This document shows, piece after piece, positions 60,094-64,000 of a stretch of DNA of 64,000 bases. The stretch comes from Candidatus Kapaibacterium sp. (GTDB lineage: Bacteria; Bacteroidota; Ignavibacteria; Kapaibacteriales; UBA4661), in assembly GCA_025455065.1 (NCBI GenBank), contig JALONG010000034.1:1-64000 (forward strand), in the 5' to 3' direction. A program made the translations under genes and the position numbers. The first letter of the stretch is position 1. The number at the start of each line of letters is the position of its first letter. The notes below the pieces were generated by a model. That model was not told the DNA's origin. It did not search any database and worked only from the letters and a program-made list of their open reading frames with translations.

Positions 60094-60858
60094 TTATGCC
60101 TGCCAAGCACGAACTTTCTCAAACAAAACAGGAAGCGCTTCGCCCGACGGTGCTGCAATAACGACATCTGCATAACGTGTGATAGCAGTTTGATTGGGAT
60201 TAACTTCAATAAACATCGCTCCAGCGCGTTTCGCCTCAATCGGCAGTCCTGCTGCGGGATAGACCTCTGCGGAAGTACCGATGCTAAAGAACACCTCACA
60301 CTCCGAAGCCGCATCCTGAGCAGCTTCCAGAGCATCAACCGGTAACATCTCGCCAAACCACACAACCGCAGGGCGAATCATACCCCCGCAATACCCGCAC
60401 CGAGGCGGCTCTTTCACGTCGGTATCAGCCGTGTAACGGTATTCATGCGGCTTTTTGCAGCGCGAACAGTAATTTTCAATGATATTCCCGTGCAGTTCCA
60501 GCACATCGCGGCTTCCTGCCTGTTGGTGCAGCCTGTCCACGTTCTGCGTAATGAGCGTAAACGAGCCGCCGCACTCTTCGTACCAATCCTGCATCGCCAC
60601 AAGCGTTGTGTGTCCGGGATTCGGCTTCACACGGTCAATCACCTCACGCCGCGCTTGATACCACTCCCAAACGAGCAGCGGATTTTTCAAAAAACCATCC
60701 ATCGAAGCCAATTCTTCGGGACGGAATTTTGCCCATAACCCGTTCGGGTCACGAAACGTTGCTACACCGCTTTCTGCCGAAATACCTGCACCCGTCAGAA
60801 CCGCAATTTTTCTGGCTTCTGCAAGAGTTTTGATAAGATTGTCGCTGAATGTGTACAT
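60094..60858 (-). CDS. NAD-dependent protein deacylase (sirtuin)
   Basis: Removes acyl groups from protein lysines, using NAD. 254 aa. All sirtuin motifs are present: GAGISAESGVATFRDPNGLW (NAD binding), TQNVDRLHQQAGS, HG catalytic His in ELHGN, a Cys4 zinc site (CSRC and CGYC), VVWFGEMLP and GTSAEVYPAAGLP. Cytosolic. ALEAAQDA and the lack of the Tyr/Arg pair typical of SIRT5-like enzymes leave deacylase preference open. It heads the run sirtuin - membrane protein - lon. The locus has no other acetylation gene. Confidence 0.94.
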   Translation of the reverse strand: MYTFSDNLIKTLAEARKIAVLTGAGISAESGVATFRDPNGLWAKFRPEELASMDGFLKNPLLVWEWYQARREVIDRVKPNPGHTTLVAMQDWYEECGGSFTLITQNVDRLHQQAGSRDVLELHGNIIENYCSRCKKPHEYRYTADTDVKEPPRCGYCGGMIRPAVVWFGEMLPVDALEAAQDAASECEVFFSIGTSAEVYPAAGLPIEAKRAGAMFIEVNPNQTAITRYADVVIAAPSGEALPVLFEKVRAWQA

Positions 60859-61006
60859 GGAGTTGCGTGGGATTTGGTTACTTAGGAATAGCGAAAGAAT
60901 AATTATTCAATCTTTGACGTAGCACAGTTCATTCTTGTCTGTGCCATTAACGCCGCAAGGCGTAATTACCGAAAGCGTCATAAAAACAGACTTTGAAGAC
61001 TATTCG

Positions 61007-61094
61007 CTTCGCTCATTTTGGACACAGACAAGAATGTCTGTGCTACGAAGCTTCGCTCATTTTGGACACAGACAAGAATGTCTGTGCTACGAAG
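61007..61094. repeat. Two perfect tandem 44-bp palindromic repeats
   Basis: CTTCGCTCATTTTGGACACAGACAAGAATGTCTGTGCTACGAAG-type units lie at 61007-61050 and 61051-61094. Each unit folds: ends CTTCG/CGAAG and centre CACAGACA AGAA TGTCTGTG. A partial third copy in inverse orientation lies at 60919-60945 (AGCACAG ... ATTCTTGTCTGTG). It is REP/MITE-like and fills the gap of about 260 bases between the sirtuin and the FtsB-like gene. Confidence 0.75.
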
Positions 61095-61120
61095 ATAAAG
61101 TCTATCTACTTATTTTTCGT

Positions 61121-61405
61121 TCAATCCTTATCAACAATAAACACTTTTTCACCGGGCTTAATCATACCGTATTTTTCGCGGGCGATTTTTTCAATAAGCG
61201 TTGTATCTTGCTCCAGTCGGTGGATATGATTTTTGAGAGAGTCTTGTTCTTTACGAACAGATTCTATGCGTCCTGCAAGGCTTTTGCGCTCCCATTCGAG
61301 CGACATCCGCGCAAACAGTCCGCGAGAAGAAAACAGTGCGTAGCTGGCTATGGGGATACCGATAATTGCGGCAATCATCAAGCGGCGTTTGCGTTGTTCG
61401 GTCAT
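61121..61405 (-). CDS. FtsB/DivIC-family septum formation protein
   Basis: 94 aa. A basic N-terminus (MTEQRKRRL) is followed by one membrane helix (MIAAIIGIPIASYALFSSRGLF), a coiled coil (RKSLAGRIESVRKEQDSLKNHIHRLEQD) and the family end (LIEKIAREKYGMIKPGEKVFIV). It takes part in the divisome as a partner of FtsL/FtsQ. The palindromic repeats come directly after it. Homology is based on pattern and length and is characteristic. Confidence 0.88.
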   Translation of the reverse strand: MTEQRKRRLMIAAIIGIPIASYALFSSRGLFARMSLEWERKSLAGRIESVRKEQDSLKNHIHRLEQDTTLIEKIAREKYGMIKPGEKVFIVDKD

Positions 61406-61504
61406 GGAAAAATCAAAACGGTTTGTAAATTGCGCTCTTGCGCCATGCGCACGCGCAGTGCATTTGCGGTATGTGATGCAAATTTACACAGACAAGAGAA
61501 GGAA

Positions 61505-62491
61505 TCAAGAAAATTCGCCGGAACGGTCAGCAATATTACTCAGCCCGTTCATCTGCCGAAGCGCAATGGCGCGGACTTCTTGGGCAAACATCACACGTAA
61601 TTCCGCCGGAGCAAGAATCGTGATATGCGCCCCAAACGAGAGCAGCCACCGCATAATCCACTGCAAGGACGGTACAATAAATGTCAGCACAGCGCCGTCT
61701 GCACGGGGTTCTTCCTGCACAAAACCGTAATAGTATTTTTGTGCAGCTATGATACGAAGCGCCTCCGAAGCCACTTCCACGCGCACTTCGTGGGGTTCGC
61801 GTAAATCGTACTGTTCGGCGAGATACTGCGAGAGCGAGAACAATTCGTGCGCCGAAAACTGTTCGGGCAATATCGTTAAACGCAGTACACGGTCAAGCCG
61901 GAAGTCCCGTATTTCCTTGCGCAAACGGCAATACGCAATGACGTGCCAATGATTGCCGTAAAAGACCAGATGCAACGGTTCAATTTCGCGGGCGCTTGCA
62001 TCAGCATGGCGGTTTTCGTACGCAATCTGCACGACGGAACGCCCCGCGATTGCTTGTTGGAGCGTAGAAAGCATATCACTTCCCAAATGCTCTTGAAACG
62101 CCGCTGGGCGCGTAAAGACGGACACCGACGATTGCATCCGTTCAAAATGGTCGCGTTTGTCGCTGGGAATAACCGATTGCACTTTCACCAACGCGGCTTG
62201 CAAATGCTGTTGCAAAGACGCATCGGTCAAATGCCGCACAAATTCTGCTCCCATGAGGATTGCTCCGGCTTCCTCTTCGGTGAACATCACCGGCGCGAGA
62301 TGTTCGCCTTGCAGCGTGTAGCCATACCCCGCTTCGCCTGCAATCGGCACACCTGCTTGACAAAGCGCGTCAATGTCACGGTACACCGTGCGGCTGCTTG
62401 TCCCGAAATACTCGGCAATATCTTCCGCTCTCAGCCGTTTTTTACGCTGAAAAAGCAGTACCGTTGCGATAAGACGATTGATTCTGTCCAT
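61505..62491 (-). CDS. WYL-domain transcriptional regulator (YafY/DeoR-like HTH)
   Basis: 328 aa from the ATG at 62491 (MDRINRLIATVLLFQRKKRLRAEDIAEYFGTSSRTVYRDIDALCQAGVPIAGEAGYGY); the track start 40 codons upstream is not needed. This HTH_11 domain is followed by a WYL domain (SVVQIAYENRHADASAREIEPLHLVFYGNHWHVIAYCRLRKEIRDFRLDRVLRLTIL) and a C-terminal extension (EVRVEVASEALRIIAA). WYL domains sense ligands, often nucleotides or nucleic acids. It is divergent from the ammonia-lyase gene with 142 bases between the starts and may control it. Confidence 0.9.
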   Translation of the reverse strand: MDRINRLIATVLLFQRKKRLRAEDIAEYFGTSSRTVYRDIDALCQAGVPIAGEAGYGYTLQGEHLAPVMFTEEEAGAILMGAEFVRHLTDASLQQHLQAALVKVQSVIPSDKRDHFERMQSSVSVFTRPAAFQEHLGSDMLSTLQQAIAGRSVVQIAYENRHADASAREIEPLHLVFYGNHWHVIAYCRLRKEIRDFRLDRVLRLTILPEQFSAHELFSLSQYLAEQYDLREPHEVRVEVASEALRIIAAQKYYYGFVQEEPRADGAVLTFIVPSLQWIMRWLLSFGAHITILAPAELRVMFAQEVRAIALRQMNGLSNIADRSGEFS

Positions 62492-62633
62492 CAGTTTTGC
62501 CCCTGTTATTGGAAATCCGCACAGTAAGCCGCCGAGCATGGCGTGATTACTCTTGCGGCAATGCGGAACATTCATTACCCAAACACCGCCAAAATACGCT
62601 TTCTTCCGCAATCACCACAAACCTTTTGTCACC

Positions 62634-64000
62634 ATGCTTATTCCCGCAATCACGATTGAACCATATAAAACCTTGCGCTCGGAAGACCTTGCCGCCGTTG
62701 CTTTTCAAGAAGCCGTTCTCGTCATCAGCGACGAGTCGTATTCCGCCATGCAGCGCTCACATGACGCACTGACACGCATTATTGAGCGTGGTGATGCGGT
62801 CTATGGCGTGACAACGGGCTTTGGTCCGCTCGTGCGGTACGAGGCGGGAGCGCCTGAAGAGCAGGGAATTAGCTTGATTGCACACTTGGGCGCGGGGTAC
62901 GGTGAGCCGTGCGAGCCTGAAGTTGTGCGGGGCGCAATGGTCGCACGTCTGCGCACCTTGGCGCTGGGAATGTCGGGTATTCACCCCGAAGCAGCGAAAA
63001 TGTATGCTTCATTGCTCAAAAACGGTATCATCGCTGCTGTACCTTCAGTGGGTTCGCTGGGTGCGAGTGGCGATTTAATCCCGCTTGCGCACATTGTTCG
63101 CGTGATGACGGGCGAAGGCGAAGTGCTTCACCGCGAGGAAAATAGCACATTCAAAAGACTTCCTGCGGCGGAAGAACTCCGTAAGCGAGGCTTCAAGCCG
63201 TATTCGCTCACAAGCCGCGATGCACTTGCCTTGGTGAACGGCACATCGTTTTCGGCAGCATACTTAGCGCTTGCTGTGGTGCGCTCTGCGCGGCTTATAC
63301 GCTTTGCCGAAGAAATTACCGCGTGGATGATGAATGTCATGCAATGCCGCAAAAACGGCTTAAATCCTCGCTTGCACCTTGCCAAAGGACACCGAGGACA
63401 AACAGCATCGGCGCATAGTATCTTGAGTTTTCTTTCCGGCGCAGGCAGTTTTGGCGAAATGCCTTCGGAGACGAATCTCGAAGAGTTGTGGAACATCGTT
63501 CAAGAACGGCTGCCGGAAGCATCGGAGCGCCCTTTGCAGGAAATCTATTCCATTCGCTGCGCCCCGCAGATACTTGGTGCGGCGCGTGATGTCCTCCGCG
63601 AAAGCAAGCGCATCGCCGAGGCAGAACTGAACGGTGCGGACGACAATCCGCTTGTTCATGCAGAGGCGCTTGAAATCTTGCACGGTGGAAATTTTATGAC
63701 GCAGCATATCGCGTTTGCGGCGGATAGTTTGAACAGCGCATTAACACAGGTAGGGAATCTGGCAGAACGACAAATCGAAGCGCTGGTGAACCCCGCACTG
63801 AATGGCGGAAAACCCTTGCTGCTGGCGACTCAGGCAGGCGCACAAAGCGGCATGGCGGGTGTCCAACTCACCGCAACAGCACTTTTGGCAGAGATGCGCT
63901 CTCACAGCCAACACTACGCTTCAGCGTCGCTGCCGAGTAATGCCGGAAACCAAGACATCGTGCCGCTTGGGTTTCAGGCAGCACGGGAAGCATATCATCA
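62634..64000 (+). CDS. Aromatic amino acid ammonia-lyase (HutH/TAL family), cut by the window edge
   Basis: Open from the ATG at 62634 to the window end (455 codons), missing from the ORF track. MIO-type ammonia-lyase: VYGVTTGFGPL near 60, MIO triad Ala-Ser-Gly at 144-146 in VGSLGASGDLIPLAH, and LVNGTSF. The selectivity loop reads LIAHLGAGYG. Aligned with known enzymes, the His-Leu pair is in the place of the TAL pair (His89-Leu90), while histidine ammonia-lyases have Ser-His there. That points to tyrosine or phenylalanine rather than histidine. In this phylum such lyases appear in aryl-polyene/flexirubin pathways. Its neighbours beyond the window would decide. Confidence 0.88.
   Translation, partial: MLIPAITIEPYKTLRSEDLAAVAFQEAVLVISDESYSAMQRSHDALTRIIERGDAVYGVTTGFGPLVRYEAGAPEEQGISLIAHLGAGYGEPCEPEVVRGAMVARLRTLALGMSGIHPEAAKMYASLLKNGIIAAVPSVGSLGASGDLIPLAHIVRVMTGEGEVLHREENSTFKRLPAAEELRKRGFKPYSLTSRDALALVNGTSFSAAYLALAVVRSARLIRFAEEITAWMMNVMQCRKNGLNPRLHLAKGHRGQTASAHSILSFLSGAGSFGEMPSETNLEELWNIVQERLPEASERPLQEIYSIRCAPQILGAARDVLRESKRIAEAELNGADDNPLVHAEALEILHGGNFMTQHIAFAADSLNSALTQVGNLAERQIEALVNPALNGGKPLLLATQAGAQSGMAGVQLTATALLAEMRSHSQHYASASLPSNAGNQDIVPLGFQAAREAYH

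Noticed and set aside
60935-61600. Plus-strand ORF of 221 aa
   Set aside because: It runs through the palindromic repeats and antisense to the FtsB-like gene; the repeated peptide text comes from the 44-bp repeats.
1-64000. tRNA or rRNA genes
   Set aside because: None recognised by eye; a tRNA missed without a covariance search (tRNAscan-type) cannot be excluded.

Overview
The window looks like the chromosome of a gram-negative member of the Bacteroidota/Chlorobiota superphylum; a Kapabacteria- or Ignavibacteria-like lineage is my best guess. The grounds are type IX secretion (T9SS) type-A sorting domains on about a dozen proteins, TonB-dependent receptors paired with DUF4249 lipoproteins, LytTR regulators with a LytS-like histidine kinase, and mostly weak Shine-Dalgarno sites. 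No rRNA, tRNA, CRISPR array or intact transposase was seen.

Left part (1-16.6 kb). The 3' part of a T9SS-sorted protein ends at a strong terminator. Then come two small hypothetical genes, a CDF cation transporter and a complete tripartite RND efflux pump (adaptor, HAE1-type permease, outer-membrane factor). Against the pump lie, on the minus strand, a short copied fragment of the gene at 2.0-2.4 kb, a metallophosphoesterase and a gene split by one in-frame amber codon. A LytTR response regulator, a small exported protein, an outer-membrane barrel and a SIMPL-domain protein follow, closing at a bidirectional terminator. On the other side is a TPR/LytS-type histidine kinase.

Middle part (16.7-36.2 kb). 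Twelve T9SS-cargo genes lie head to tail on the minus strand. Most junctions have the upstream stop overlapping the downstream start (ATGA), with the ribosome-binding site AGGTG inside the last codons of the upstream gene. Most share a nearly identical sorting-domain DNA tail of about 240 bp but have different bodies: beta-helix, sialidase-like propellers, arylsulfotransferase-like, GH39-like, deacetylase-like and fibronectin-like. Two start points, before the genes beginning at 36011 and 20763, share a 21-bp element, so the array is probably two transcription units. A MITE-like element lies at 36.4 kb.

Housekeeping stretch (36.5-43 kb). This holds an exported FlgD-Ig-like protein, ribosomal protein S1, SUI1/YciH, a Rieske protein, PurS, phosphatidylserine synthase and a methyl-accepting chemotaxis protein.

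Duplicated module (42.9-53.7 kb). A four-gene unit (409-aa lipoprotein, about 200-aa outer-membrane barrel, TonB-dependent receptor, DUF4249 lipoprotein) is present twice in tandem. The proteins have diverged. The 5' leader plus signal-peptide DNA of the two lipoprotein genes has stayed almost identical, forms conserved hairpins, and is fused onto the 3' end of the upstream copy's DUF4249 gene. Each lipoprotein gene is followed by a terminator before the other three genes. Upstream lie four 21-bp-phased repeats, and an unusual REC-REC-LytTR regulator with its own 21-bp-phased repeats is next door. I consider this regulator/leader/duplicated-module locus, together with the cargo cassette array, the most novel content of the window.

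Right end (56-64 kb). A sirtuin, a membrane protein and Lon form one minus-strand run. A pair of 44-bp palindromic repeats, an FtsB-like protein, a WYL-domain regulator and a divergent aromatic amino acid ammonia-lyase, cut by the window edge, complete the region.
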